This document shows, one piece after another, positions 12,640 through 24,329 of a stretch of DNA of 64,000 nt. Source of the DNA: Topomyia yanbarensis. Lineage: Eukaryota > Arthropoda > Insecta > Diptera > Culicidae. The translations under genes were made by a program, and so were the position numbers. The stretch spans positions 63,571,089-63,635,088 of the forward strand of contig NC_080671.1 of the NCBI RefSeq assembly GCF_030247195.1, written 5' to 3'. Each line of letters begins with the position of its first letter. Positions within the stretch are counted from its first letter, which is position 1. The notes under the pieces were generated by a model, which did no database searches, was not told the DNA's origin, and saw nothing but the letters and a program-made list of their open reading frames with translations.

Positions 12640-14510
12640 ATTTTTGCCTTTCTCAATAGAAAGGTATTGCAATTGCTCTGAAAACCGACTTTCTAACGGA
12701 GGCCCGGAGGGTCGAGTGACATATACCATTCGATTCAGTTCGTCGAATTCGGCAAATGTCTGTGCGTGTGTATTAGACTGCCCAGGAAAATAATGAATTT
12801 TTTAAAACGTAATCGACCCACCCCTGATTCAATTCCTAGTCCCACCAGGAGTACTTCCACCAAATTTGAAGCAAATCGGACAAGTCTAGCTATCGGACCA
12901 ACGTGCCTGAAGTTTGTATGGTATTTTTCGACAATTTACATGGAGAAAACTCACTAGCTCGCATGTTTGCCGCTAGGTGGCAGTGCATGTATCGTATTAT
13001 CACTGTAAAAGAAAATAAGAAAGATAATTTAATTGTCTACAACTTTGCCAAAGACTGCTAGTGAATCCGGCTTTGTTAAAAGAAGTTATTAAACTTTTAA
13101 CGAAGTGATGTCTGAGTCAGTTTTGCATGGGGCCTAGCAGTGCATGGTTGTGTATCTGTAATCGATTCCCACAAACTATGCATTTTTGTGAAATACTCGA
13201 TAGGTCTAGCCCCATAGTATGTTCAGAAGAATTATAAGATATAATACGAGTTATGTTTTGGTTGGAAAATTTTGGTTCCAAATATGACCGCATAGATGGC
13301 GCCAACACTAACTTTTCACAGAAGAGAGATAGACTATCAAGATGTTCGAAAGAATTATTGGAAAATGCCTGTTCTACAACTTTGTGGAAGACACCTAATT
13401 TCTATCTCTTTCCGCTGAAAAGTTAGTGTTGGCGCCCTCTACGTGGTGAAATGTGGAACTAAAAGGTTGTAACCAAAACATGGCTCCTATTATTTACTAC
13501 AATTCTTTTGAATATATCATAGAGCTAAATCTTACGGTTATTTCACAAAAATGTTTAGTTCGCGCAAATCAAGTACTGATACACAACCATGCACTGCTAG
13601 GCCCCATGCAAAACTGACTCAGACATCACTTCACTAAAAGCTTAATAACTTCTTTTAGCAAAGCCGAATTCACTAGCAGTCTTCAGCAAAGTTGTAGACA
13701 ATTAAATTATCTTTCTTATTTTCACTTACAGTGATAATGCGATATATACAGTGCTACCTAGCGGCAAAAATGCGAGTTAGTGGGTTTTCTCCATGTAAAT
13801 TGTCGAAAAATCCCGTACAAACTTCAGACACGTTGGTCCGGTAGCTAGACTTGTCCGATTTGCTTCAAATTTGGTGCAAGTACTCCTGGTGGGACTAGGA
13901 ATCGAATCAGGGATGGGCCGATAGGGGTCATTTTTTTCCTGTCACTCTAGTGTGTATGTATGTATGTATGTGTGTATGTGCGTCTGTGTGTGTATGTGAC
14001 CAAAAATGTCACTCATTTTTTTCAGAGATGGCTGAACCGATTTTGACAAACTTAGTCTCAAATGAAAGGCGCAACGTTCCCATAGGCTGCTATTGAATTT
14101 CTGATGGATCCGATATCCGGTTCCGGAATTGCAGGGTGGTGAGTATGATCACGCAGAAAATGTCGATTTTAATAAATTCTGCAATGAATGTATAAAGGTA
14201 ATATAAAATATGACCACAACTGCTTCGATTTGTAGTATTAGGTCACTAACATCCATTCAAAGTCTCTTTGGCCACATTGGCCACCATCATCGGTTCTGGA
14301 AACCCCGGCGGAAGTATCCAAATTCAGAATAACAGTCACATCGGTTTCTCGGAGATGGCTAGACCGGTTCAACCAAACTTAGTCTCAAATGAAAGGTGTT
14401 GCGCCCCCGTAAATGGCTATTTAATTTCATCCCGATCCGACTTCCGGTTCCGGAGTTACAAGTTGTGGCGTGCGATCACATAGCAAATTGCGATTCAAAC
14501 CGATACTCCG
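12640..14510 (-). repeat. dispersed repeat part B, reverse copy, split
   Basis: Minus-strand copy: 'tttgcctttctcaatagaaagg' at about 12642-12664 is the hairpin end, followed by the GGGCC-type 'ggcccggagggtcgag' and 'cgattcagttcgtcgaattcgg'. After the fold-back insertion (12776-13947) it resumes with the GT microsatellite, 'gtcactcattttt', 'ttagtctcaaatgaaagg' and 'ctattgaatttc'. A second 'cttagtctcaaatgaaagg' at about 14378 suggests a partial internal duplication. Confidence 0.7.
12776..13947. mobile_element. 1.17-kb fold-back element, TA target duplication
   Basis: The two arms of about 550 bp are near-complements through most of their length; the centre is near 13335-13395. Ends: GACTGCCCAGGAAAA on the left, and on the right the complement of GAGTGACAGGAAAA. 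TA flanks at 12774-12775 and 13948-13949. It interrupts the GT/CA microsatellite of a dispersed repeat part B. No transposase. The TA target suggests Tc1/mariner-type mobilisation (inference). Confidence 0.8.
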
Positions 14511-15228
14511 ATGAAAGCAAAAAAGGTAAAAATGTCGCTAAAATGTCTTTCAAACAACTTAAATTTGCTGTTGTAGGTCACCGACGGCCAACCAAACTTT
14601 TGTTGACTACATTGACCACCATAGACGGTTCCGGAAGTGTCCGGGAGAAGCGGCCATCTTTCAAAATTTACGAACTCACATCAGTTTCCCGGAAATGGTT
14701 AGGCCGATTTTCACAAACTTAGTTCCAAATGATAGCTATAACATCCCCACAGATGTCTACAAAATTTCGCACGGATCGCTTATATGGTTCCGGAAATATA
14801 AACTGAACCATCCGGTCACATATGAAATTCCCATATAAGCCGGAACTCAAAATGTTTTTCAAAGGGTGGACCCCATGAAATTGCAGAAATCAAATTCGTA
14901 TTTTTGATGCCAAACATCTTTAAAATGTATGAAACGTCGAGATTTTATGTTATCACGGAAAATTTGTTTTTATGAAAATCGACTTTTTTGGACTTCCGAT
15001 TTCGCACCTTTTTTCAGTTCAATATTACCGTGGCTGTTTTTTTCTTTTACAAAATTTTAGAACTCGAATAATGATTTCTTTTCTTGTATATTTGTCATGT
15101 CATGTATGATAATAAAATGTAATATTTGCATTTGAAAGCTTTTAATGAATATAAACAACGCAAACATTCTCGTGCTCATGATTGAAAAAGGCACAATTGC
15201 ACCGCTAGGTGGATTAAAACAGGTTTTT
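14497..15228 (-). repeat. dispersed repeat, long 3' block, copy 1
   Basis: Runs from 'cgatactccgatgaaagc' to 'gcaccgctaggtggattaaaacagg' and matches 22683-23386 nearly base by base, with small indels. It carries 'cgacggccaa', 'cattgaccaccatagacgg', 'aaacgtcgagattttatg' and 'aagcttttaatgaatataaa'. Its end is the complement of the part A start at 6190 and 11680, so it is the reverse orientation of the same family. The 108-residue frame at 14396-14722 has a counterpart at 22604-22903, but it is not a recognisable protein. Confidence 0.8.
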
Positions 15229-15249
15229 TAATTTTACGACCACAATGTA

Positions 15250-16139
15250 GGGGAGAACAGCAACAACTATGAAACAATCGCAATAAAATCATATTGCATG
15301 AACAGAATCGTCTCATTTCCTCATATTTCATTATTTCTAATTCTTAACATGTTTTGCTATATTTTGGAAGATTTCTGATAACTTTATCTCTTTTAATGGA
15401 TATTTGTTTGTTTTGTAACAGCCAGAGTAAATTTGCAAAGAAAAACATTATTCCATTTTTATAAGTTACTGGTTTTTGGATAAATCTTCAGTCTATTGCT
15501 ATTTATAGCAAATTTTATGCTCAATATTTGCCGCAAACATCTGGTATCTGGTCATGGTTCTGTGTACTTTGCCAATTTTCATAAATAGACTCATCGGGTA
15601 ACTGTGAAACGATAACGTATGGGGAGCAGTGAAAATTTCTTGTTTTTGTGATCTATCTTAAAATGTAAATCGGCTCCGATTTTCCACGATAAAATCTACT
15701 CACTTAGTGCAAAATTTGTCAATTTGGTAAAGTTTTGAAGAAATTGCATCTTTTTTAAGATTGCAGCTTATATGGTGGTCCGTTGTTACGTGATGATATA
15801 GTCATTTCTTTCGTAAACAAACAATTTGAGCCTCAATATAACATAAAATAGAAGTGTTAGGATGTTTTTTCGTCAAAACAAAAAAATAAATTTTCCAAAA
15901 GAATATTTCACCATAGACGACGCCGTGTTTCATAGTTCCTACCCATGGGACACATTGGTACGTTTTTCTAACTTATTTAAAAAAAAAGTTATATCTCGAA
16001 TTTTACCAACTGGAAAAAATATATGAATTAGTTAACAACAAAGTGAAACTATGTATTACTTAAACTACACAAATAACATTTATTATCATCCAAATTAAAT
16101 TTGTAGGAAAAATGTGTTTCACTGTTACCCCGTCTCCCC
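15250..16139. mobile_element. GGGG-ended TA-flanked element, 890 bp
   Basis: Left GGGGAGAACAGCAACAACTA, with TA at 15248-15249. The right end, read on the minus strand, is GGGGAGACGGGGTAACAGTG, with TA at 16140-16141. Both ends then contain 'atgaaac' or 'gtgaaac'. The interior repeats the theme ('ggggagcagtgaaaa', about 15620). It is AT-rich with no transposase ORF. The ends resemble those of 33994-37084. Confidence 0.65.
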
Positions 16140-16141
16140 TA

Positions 16142-17102
16142 CCGTTTTTCTCTTGATTCCTTATTGCTCGGACAACTTTCAATGTAAAGACATGACACTT
16201 TCCCTGGAATTTTCGAAAAATTGCGCTCAACAATATAGATTCGTGCAATAAATATATATTAGTTAGAAAATTGCCATACATAGCAGGTATGTGAGCGGCA
16301 CTCACCTTCAAGAACGACTGTTTGGGCCGAAACGTCAACATACAATGCAATCCCGATAAAACAGTATTATATCGAGTATACCAATATGTGAGCTGCAACA
16401 TAACATTTACGGCGATTCGACAGACTATTTTTTGTTGAAACCTCGGAAAACGACGAGTAAACTCGAGATTCCATAAGACACAATGTAGGGTTAGCCCCTT
16501 TTGGACGCTAACTAGTACTCAGGTTACCTTCATGGCCAACTTTGACTGCTAATCGCATAAAATATAAAAATTATTTTCGAATTTCTCAAATGATAGACCA
16601 TGTGCATTACTTAGAACTATTAAAAAATGCAAAAATGTCAATTTCAGAAAAAAATGTGGGTTTACCCCTTTTGGAATCCAGTCATTCACATCTCGACGTT
16701 TCATGCATTTTAAAGACATCAAAAATACAAATTCGATTTTGAAATTTTCCTTTACTTCCCCTTTTGAACATTTTTCAGTTCCTGCTTATATGGCATCAAG
16801 AACCGTCTTAAGTGGCCAATGTGGTCAAAGCGAAATGAAACGCTTTTTTAGAAAATATAATGCCATGCGGTCATTTTACTATTTTGCTTGTGACATTATA
16901 ACGTCATTTCGATAACAATTACTTTTGAACAATATAAGAAATAGACATTTCTACAGCGGCCCATTTGGATAAAACAGCGAATGGGTTGCTACAGGGAAAT
17001 CACACGTTTTCTCATTTCTAAAAAGACTGGCTAGGTAGTCTGGAGACTTGCAGTGAAACATTCTAGGTAGTTCACTCGATAACTAGTGTTGTGTATGAAT
17101 CG
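16142..17102. other. unassigned, with a fragment of the dispersed repeat
   Basis: 16684-16790 carries 'catctcgacgtttcatgca' and 'tcaaaaatacaaattcgat', a diverged piece of the dispersed repeat. Two G/T-rich words, 'gtagggttagccccttttgg' (about 16486) and 'gtgggtttaccccttttgg' (about 16657), bracket a 190-bp AT-rich stretch. No gene recognised. Confidence 0.45.
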
Positions 17103-17110
17103 AATGGATG

Positions 17111-17341
17111 CAGAGATGCCAGATTTACAGACATGTCTGCAAATTCGCAAACTTTTAATTTTAGCTGCAGATTTTTTCAATGACGCAGATATTTGCAGAT
17201 TTTTTAGTTTGATTGCAGATATGTACAGATTTTTGAATATAAAGGCTTTTGGTTACACTAGCTTTCCTGACATTTTTTGTTCTTCCCAGACTTTTAAAAT
17301 TCTTATTACAGACATTTAAAAAAAGTATCTGGCATCTCTGA
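17111..17341. mobile_element. hAT-type MITE, 231 bp
   Basis: Perfect terminal inverted repeats CAGAGATGCCAGAT and ATCTGGCATCTCTG. The flanking 8-mers are aatggatg (17103-17110) and aacggatg (17342-17349), one mismatch. CAGAG ends plus an 8-bp duplication are characteristic of the hAT superfamily. The interior is rich in 'gcagat' repeats. Non-autonomous. Confidence 0.8.
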
Positions 17342-17349
17342 ACGGATGT

Positions 17350-20182
17350 GTGAACTGGACTACCAGACAGTATTTGAAACAATTGCTGTACTTCATTGCT
17401 TGCGCTTAAACTTAGGAAAGATAGTTAAAAAGTCTAAAACTTCAATTTTGACCTCAATGGTCTAAAGACGACCCTGCTCTGGAGATAATTTAAAAGGTGT
17501 AATATCTGTATCTCGTGGCTTTAGACTGAACGGTACAGTTAAGTTTTATGGTACGTCCAAGGAATCAAGTATCCTCCTGAACTATGTTTCGCCTCACTGC
17601 TCATCAATATTTTGGCAAAAGTTAATATAGAAAATGTGTGCAAAAAAGACACATTGTACGAAACAAACTGTTTACAAATTACCACCTAAAATAAATTCAA
17701 AGCTCTTCCTTCCCTGCTTATACGAGCCGTAACTATTCACTGCATCTGCTTGCAAGTCGAGACCATATAAACCGGATGAGTACACTCTAAAGTGCTTTTA
17801 CGAATAAGGAAAATCCCGCCATCCCGACTCGACGAATACTGGTTTACAAATCTCAAAATTATTTCCCTTGCACCGATTTCCGTGTGAAGTATGCAAACGG
17901 CACCACCTTTCAGCAGGCTCACACGACGTATTGCCAAAGAGTGGTATGAGATTCTAAAACTTTCGTTTCTGATTAAATCCGATATTCCCGAGGCTTTGGC
18001 CGCAAACTTCGACACCACAAAATAGACACTCACTCACCTCACCGCACACTATTCCCCCGGGGTGTGCGGTAGGGAAGGTGAACCACACACTCTTCTAATT
18101 TTCGGCAGCATTAATGTACCTACCTACCTACGTACCAGTCAGTTTCCAGCAACTGCCGTCCGTGGAGGGAAACCCAAATGGGAACCCAATCCCCGGCCGG
18201 CGCGGTTAGAAGCCACACTAAACGGGTTTTCCCCCGGGAGTGAGAGTGGTGCCGGCCAAAAGTGCAACCGACGAGTTGATTCTGCCTGGCTTTGCGAGCG
18301 AACGCGGTAGCTTCAGCAACGCCGCACAGAAAGCTGTAAACTTCCAGCTCACTAAGCCGGGATTTGGTTCGGTGACCACACCAGTATAGCAACAATCTCA
18401 CGCCGAGGTTGCTGAGTGGGGAAGCCGGAAGGATGCAATCACCCGGTGCAAAGCTGGCAAAGTTGTTGCATTTTATTGTTATTAAAAAGTATAAATTTCA
18501 TCCTCAATTTCCTGACTGAATTTGTTTGGTGCTACAAATGGAAATTCAACCGGAAGAAGTTGCACGTAGGGAGCCGTTATTTTTGTATTTTGCTCTACTG
18601 ACTTGTGGCATGGTCGTGTTCATGTTCCTGTCCAGCAAATTGTTAGTGTAGCTGTGTCGAAAACGTCTACGAGATTTGAACAAAGTTTCTAATAATAATC
18701 AAGAAGACTAAAAAAATCAAATCTGGCAGACAGGCACAATGCATGTGAACTCAAAACGGCAGCAGCCTATCCGTATGATTGCGACCATTACACCGTGCCA
18801 ACCAGCGAGCGGAAACAGGGTCGATGCCCAATTGCTTGGCAGTGTGACAACTGAAAACGGTCTCAGTCTCGGCCAGCTCCAATCATGTAGAATCAGCCTC
18901 GTTCAGTCCCACAAAGAAACGCAAATCCCGTCAATTCCATTGCTGCTGGCGACACCCTATAGAGCGAGAGCAAACTAATCAGTCAAATTAAATAATCAGC
19001 CAGATGAGCTGAAAGACAATTTCCTCAATTTTTATCCCACCGTTTGGTCCTTGGTAGACCTCGTCACGTCGCATCGGTCGCGCTCGGTACGCTGCTGGCG
19101 GGTGGTCAATGCTCGCCCAGCAGTGTTTGGACTCCGGCCAGCGAACGACTCTTCGATCGCTTTTATTACCTCCATAACACTTGCTTCCAGCTTCGATGCT
19201 TATTGTGCCGATTGATGGTGCTTTCGTTAGTTTATCCGGCGAGGCCCGGGAGGTACAAGCTCGGGTCAGAGGCAGGCAGCAGCGTTGTCATTCCTGAATG
19301 GGATAATGCTTTATTGCGCTTATTTTCAGCATCAACCCGAGTCTCCCGATCGGAGTGGATGCATGAAGCACGAAATTAATTTTTTCCTTCATTATTTGCT
19401 GTTTCCAAAGGGATTTTATTTGGAAAGGCAACCGATGGTATGGGGGGGGGGGGGGGGAGGGCAGAGGAAATCTCCGGTACGTGGTGGCATCCGAATAGCT
19501 TCGCTTTGGCACTTAGGTGACGAAGAACGCTACAGGAGGTATCACCAGAACCGGTTTCGACTGAAAATGAGAATGAATTTACGTTTTTTTGTTATTGTTT
19601 GCCGGTTCCCATTCAGTGCCTCTTTCTTTTTCTCTGTACCTCGGTCACTTCCTGTGCGATTATCCACGGACGGCGTTCGAGACTGGTGAAGTCTTTGATC
19701 GCACTTGGCTGCGCGGTCACCCGTATGCAGTGGAGTGACCGTGGAGCTAACGTGAATGGTGTGTTCGCCTTCCCTCAGACAGTCGAAGCGAATGAAGCGA
19801 GACGTGCTGCTTGATGAGCTATAGCTACACACTAAGGGGTTGTGTATCTTTGAGCTCGGTATTTTTTTTTGTATTTTTTAAGCATACATACAGGTAGTTA
19901 AAGTCTCATACCAAATCAGCTAAGTAGTATCAAGTAGAAGATGTTTACTTGTGTTCAAAAAAATGAAAACATGGAAAACGATGGAGCTGCGGCCGTCGCC
20001 CTAAACCAGATTTTGGTTTTTTACAGCGTTAGCGGTGAGCACGATATATTAACAACGAATTTTCCGATTAGTATGATTTTTAAGTATTTTTTTATTTAAA
20101 ACAGTTTATTGAGGACTATCTTTCTATCAAAAATTCTATCTTTAGAGATCCAAATATTGTAGTAAGAAAAAAAAATCTAACA
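17350..20182. other. mostly unique sequence, no gene recognised
   Basis: GC content rises at 17960-18480 and 18950-19830. A run of 16 G lies at 19442-19457. A local palindrome, 'ccgcacac' ... 'ccccggggtgtgcgg', lies around 18043-18071. Short frames exist (for example 19285-19689, 134 residues, with a poly-Gly tract encoded by the G run), but none shows a known domain. Confidence 0.4.
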
Positions 20183-20425
20183 ATAATACACCCAAAACAT
20201 TTCCCCAATGCAAATAATGCATTATATCATTTCGTGCATAATCCGAATAAGATTAATGCGTTCTTTGCATTGTAGTCAAAATATAGCTTTGGCATTATAC
20301 CAACACAATGTAATTCACAATGAAACAAATTTAATGAGAACACACGTTACAATATAATAAATTCGCATGAAAAAGTTAATCTATTTTGTTTGCTGTGCTT
20401 GTGTCCGACAAGGTGTAGTCCACAC
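20183..20425. repeat. dispersed repeat C, copy 1
   Basis: Shares with 37176-37425 the ordered words 'acacccaaaaca', 'tttcccaatg', 'gcattata', 'ttgcattgtag', 'ggcattataccaacacaa', 'gagaa-acacg' and 'gcatg-aaaa'. Clearly diverged. No ORF. Ends undefined. Confidence 0.6.
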
Positions 20426-20764
20426 AAATGTGTCTCATTGTATGAACTCCTATCATCACCTGTAGCGCAGCAAAGGGGGTTAACCCCAACCCCAATCAAA
20501 AATACTCTTCAAACAAATTTAGCTCAAGATTGATAAAAATCGTAAATTTTTTGAAAATGTTTAAATTTCATGTAAGTTTGATAAACTATTGAAAATTCAG
20601 AATCAAAATTAGTCTAATATATGCCTTTCATAATATCTTTTATAATATGTCAGTTAAGTCAAAGTATGAATATATAAAGTGCACTTTTAAAGTAAAAAAA
20701 AAATTCTAACGGACACATTATTTCGCATTAGCTTTGGAGTTTAACAATTCCGAAGAAAATTTCC

Positions 20765-20960
20765 AGAATAAAAACGATTTTAATCCACCTAACAGTGTGA
20801 TGGGACATTTCTTTTAACTCTTATCACTCTCTTCGGATATTATGTCGTTTGAGAACATTTAGAACTTGATGCTTCGCGATGTTTTTGATAACACACACTA
20901 CATGGGATAGTGGCAGGACTCAAAGAATCGCTCAAATCAGCATAGGACAACATCAGTGCT
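20765..20960 (+). repeat. diverged start fragment of dispersed repeat
   Basis: Begins 'attttaatccacctaacagtg', related to the 'ttttaatccacctagcggtg' starts at 6190 and 11680. The rest is too diverged to align by eye. Confidence 0.45.
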
Positions 20961-22239
20961 AGAAATCTCAAACCAAAACAATGGGAAAGCGAAAAAATGG
21001 CCTATAAAATAGACATACCAACGAATTATTGTTAATGCTCTGTTAATAAAATATCTAAATTGTGGTGGGAAAACTGAATTTTCCTAAAGGGGTTATACAT
21101 TGTACTGAGCCAAAAAAATCGATTTTTTTTAAATCGATTTGAAGTTTATACTTTACTCAAATTTCCAACGCGACTGAGAACTAAGAAATCAACGCTTTTT
21201 CTTGAAAAGGGCGATACTAGCAGTGATACCATTCAAAGAAAATCAACAGTGAATATTTCCAGACTTGATTTCATTTCCTATTTAAGAACTATTGTGTTTT
21301 TTACATCCTAGATTGCATGATTCAGTGATCGAAACCCAAAACTTCATAAAGTATTTGAAATTATTAAATTAAAATTTGTTTTTGCTATTGAAATTGACAA
21401 AATGATAGTATCGCCCCTTTGGCGATTGTTTACTTTTTCGGTCCCACCTATCATTGAGATCATTGTTACTATTTACAGCTGGTATCAGCTTGATAATCAT
21501 AAAAAATACGAAAAAAAACAGTTTCGCCTCTAAACTGCTAGCAAAAAAGTATCGCCCTGTTTGTTTGCATGATTGCGTGATTATTTCTAGCGGTTGTAGA
21601 TAGAAAAATGAAATACAAAATTCGTTTTATCGAAATAATGTTTAGTTTATTTCAATGGATTATTACTATATTGAACAATAAATAGGCGACAAAGAGTAAT
21701 CAACAAACAACAAGCCATAACTTTTAAAGTATTCAAAATAGATATATGAAGTCTTCAGTAAAGTTATTCGCAAAAGTAAGAGCTACAAATTTGCTGAAGA
21801 CATTATTTCGATATAATCATTTTCAAGAAAATTTGTGGAAATATCTCATTCATAGGGGGATTAATCAGCAAAAGCACAATACCAAAAGAAAGGGCATATT
21901 ACCTCCATTAAATTCTCTGAAGATACTATTGACCTAAAATAAGCCGTTTTGGCGTTACTAATAGATTACATGTTTTTGGTCATATTTCTGGCAATGGGAA
22001 ATGATAAAAATCTTTCGTTCGCATTTAATGTTAAATATCTCTTTTCATAATAGTCCGATTTCAACAATCTATAGCTTGTTCGAAAGGTATTCATTAAAGC
22101 TGTCTAAAAACATATGAATTGTTAATCTACATTATCAATTTCGGCAGATAATCTAAAAAAACTGCAAAAAACGCCATTTTTACGCATTCAAGCATTCTTA
22201 TCTTGAAAACTAAACATCAGAATCAAAAACAAATTAATA
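20961..22239. other. no recognised gene or repeat
   Basis: AT-rich throughout. The word 'gtatcgccc' recurs near 21411 and 21550 and 'gggcgatac' (complement) near 21208, which hints at an undefined inverted-repeat element, but I could not define its ends. Confidence 0.35.
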
Positions 22240-22490
22240 GCGTTCATACTGTTTTTTAGTTCTTTCATTTAAAATTGGTTTGGATAAGATCGGTTCAGCC
22301 ATTGCTGAGAAACACGAATGAGAATTTGTCCGTTACATACACACACACACAGGCACACACACACAGACATTGTCCCAAATCGTCGATCTGAGTCGATTGG
22401 TATATAAGACTCGGCCCTCCGGGCCCCGGAAAAAATCTTGAAAGTTTGAGCGAATTCTATACATTTCTTTTATAAGAAATGTAAAAACGC
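22240..22490 (+). repeat. dispersed repeat part B, short copy
   Basis: 'gttcagccattgctgagaaacacgaatgag', then (CA)n interrupted by 'gg' at 22341-22367, 'cgatctgagtcgattgg', 'ggccctccgggcc' and a hairpin 'atttcttttataagaaat' in place of the usual cctttctatatgagaaagg. A more diverged subfamily than the other copies. Confidence 0.65.
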
Positions 22491-22682
22491 ACCTTTTGAT
22501 GTAATAATTGATTGATGTCATTGAATCTCTTAGAAATAATTATAAAAAATTAACTCTTCAAAAATAGTAATCAAAGTTGTTGATAATGTCATTTTAAGAA
22601 ACTTTGTTAAAATATGAAGACTACATGAATGCAATATATCGAGATATAAAACAATATTTAAAAATTTTTCTTAATTTTTTAC

Positions 22683-23386
22683 GATACTCCGATGAAAGCA
22701 AAAGAGGTAAAAATTTCGCTAAAATGTCTCTCAAACAACTTAAATTTGCAGTTCTCGGTCACCGACGGCCAAACAAACTTTCGTTGACTACATTGACCAC
22801 CATAGACGGTTCCGGAGGTGCCCCGGAAAAGCGGTCATCTTTCAAAACTAGCAAACTCATATCAGTTATCTGGAAATGGTTGGGCCGATTTTCACAAACT
22901 TAGTCCCAAATGACAGCTATAATATCCCCACAGATGTTTATAAAATTTCGTACGGATCGCTTATATGGGGGCGGAAATATATACTAAATCGTCCGGTCAT
23001 ATATGAAATTCCCATATAAACCGGAACTCAAATTTTTTTTTCAAAGGGGGGACCCCATGAAATTTCAGAAATCGAATTCGTATTTTTGATGCCAAACATC
23101 TTTAAAATGTATGAAACGTCGAGATTTTATGTTATCACGAAAATTTTTTTTTTTATGAAAATCGACTTTTTTGGACTTGGCCGATTTCGCACCGTGGCGG
23201 TTTTTGCTTTTACAAAATTTTAGAACTCGAATAATGATTCCTTTTCTTGTATATTTGTCATGTCATGTATAACAATAAAATGTAATATTTGCATCTGAAA
23301 GCTTTTAATGAATATAAACAAGGCAAACATTCTCGTATTCATTATTGAGAAAGGCACAATTGCACCGCTAGGTGGATTAAAACAGG
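22683..23386 (-). repeat. dispersed repeat, long 3' block, copy 2
   Basis: Direct-orientation partner of 14497-15228, with the same start 'cgatactccgatgaaagc' and the same end 'ccgctaggtggattaaaacagg'. Differences include loss of about 25 bp near 23180 ('cgcaccgtggcgg' against a longer form in copy 1). Confidence 0.8.
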
Positions 23387-23481
23387 TTTTTATAGTAAGG
23401 TTTCAAAAGCTTCAAAAGTCCGGCCTGTGGTGTATTTACAGTGCACTGTGTGGGACTCACGACTCACGTTCGTGCCTAACC

Positions 23482-24266
23482 TAGTGATGTCTTTTTTACT
23501 CGATTAACGAAAATAATCGATTAATTTCTAAAATAATCGAAAAATCAATAATCGATTACAAGCTTTCGGAATAATCGAGCAAATCGAGTAGCTGCTATCA
23601 ATTAATCGAGAGCATATTTAATGAAGGGTATGTGTTGAAAATGAAAGTCGCAGAACAAAAAATATGACAAGACTTCTCCAAATTTTTCAAAATGTTTCTA
23701 GCGACCTTTTTTCTAGTTGGCAAACTAAGGGCATGTTCAGGAGTGTTTCAGTTATAGATACATAATTTTGACAGTTCTACAATATAAAACTGAAAATTTT
23801 AAAACGCTGTCCCCAGCAGCAGTTTTAGCGGGTGTTCTATTCAGTTTGAAATTCATGTCCCGCCATGCCTTCAGCGTTACTGCATTCAAATTTATTTTTC
23901 CCCAGTCTATCGGGTCTAAGTGTCTGTGCTGAGTACTCTTCATGTATTTAAAACACAGTTCTACACGTGTTTTAAAATCAGCAACAAATAGAACGGCATC
24001 GTATAACAGTTTTAAATTTTAAAACAAAACTGTTCGAAATTATAAAACAAAACGCTCTGCTGGGGATGTGATTGTTTCAGTTCCAGTTCTACTTTGAAAC
24101 TCCTATACAAAATAAAACGCTCCTGAACATGCCCTAAGATTTACTAAGTAATCGATTATTGATTTTAATCGATTATCTTGGTCGATTAATCGAATGAATT
24201 AATCAAGTTCTCAAAAATTATTCGATTAACAGATAATCGATTATTTGTGAAAATCAAACATCACTA
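23482..24266. mobile_element. hAT-type element with 8-bp target duplication
   Basis: Flanked by perfect copies of gcctaacc (23474-23481 and 24267-24274). Ends TAGTGATGT and, in reverse complement, TAGTGATGT. Both subterminal regions are packed with 'aatcgatta'-type words, as expected for transposase-binding subterminal repeats (inference). A second MITE (23729-24134) lies inside; without it this element is about 380 bp. No transposase. Confidence 0.85.
23729..24134. mobile_element. PIF/Harbinger-type MITE, 406 bp
   Basis: Left GGGCATGTTCAGGAGTGTTT and right complement GGGCATGTTCAGGAGCGTTT, a 20-bp TIR with one mismatch. Flanked by TAA on both sides (23726-23728, 24135-24137). A GGG start and a 3-bp T-A-A duplication are typical of PIF/Harbinger elements. 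Nested in the hAT-type element at 23482-24266. Confidence 0.85.
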
Positions 24267-24329
24267 GCCTAACCACTAAAAACAATCCTTACTTTTTACG
24301 CCCTTCTTCCCCACAGAAATATGATAAGG

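Noticed and set aside
19442..19457. Poly-G run as a G-quadruplex regulatory site
   Set aside because: A pure 16-base run with no neighbouring G tracts or gene; it may also be a length-variable sequencing region.
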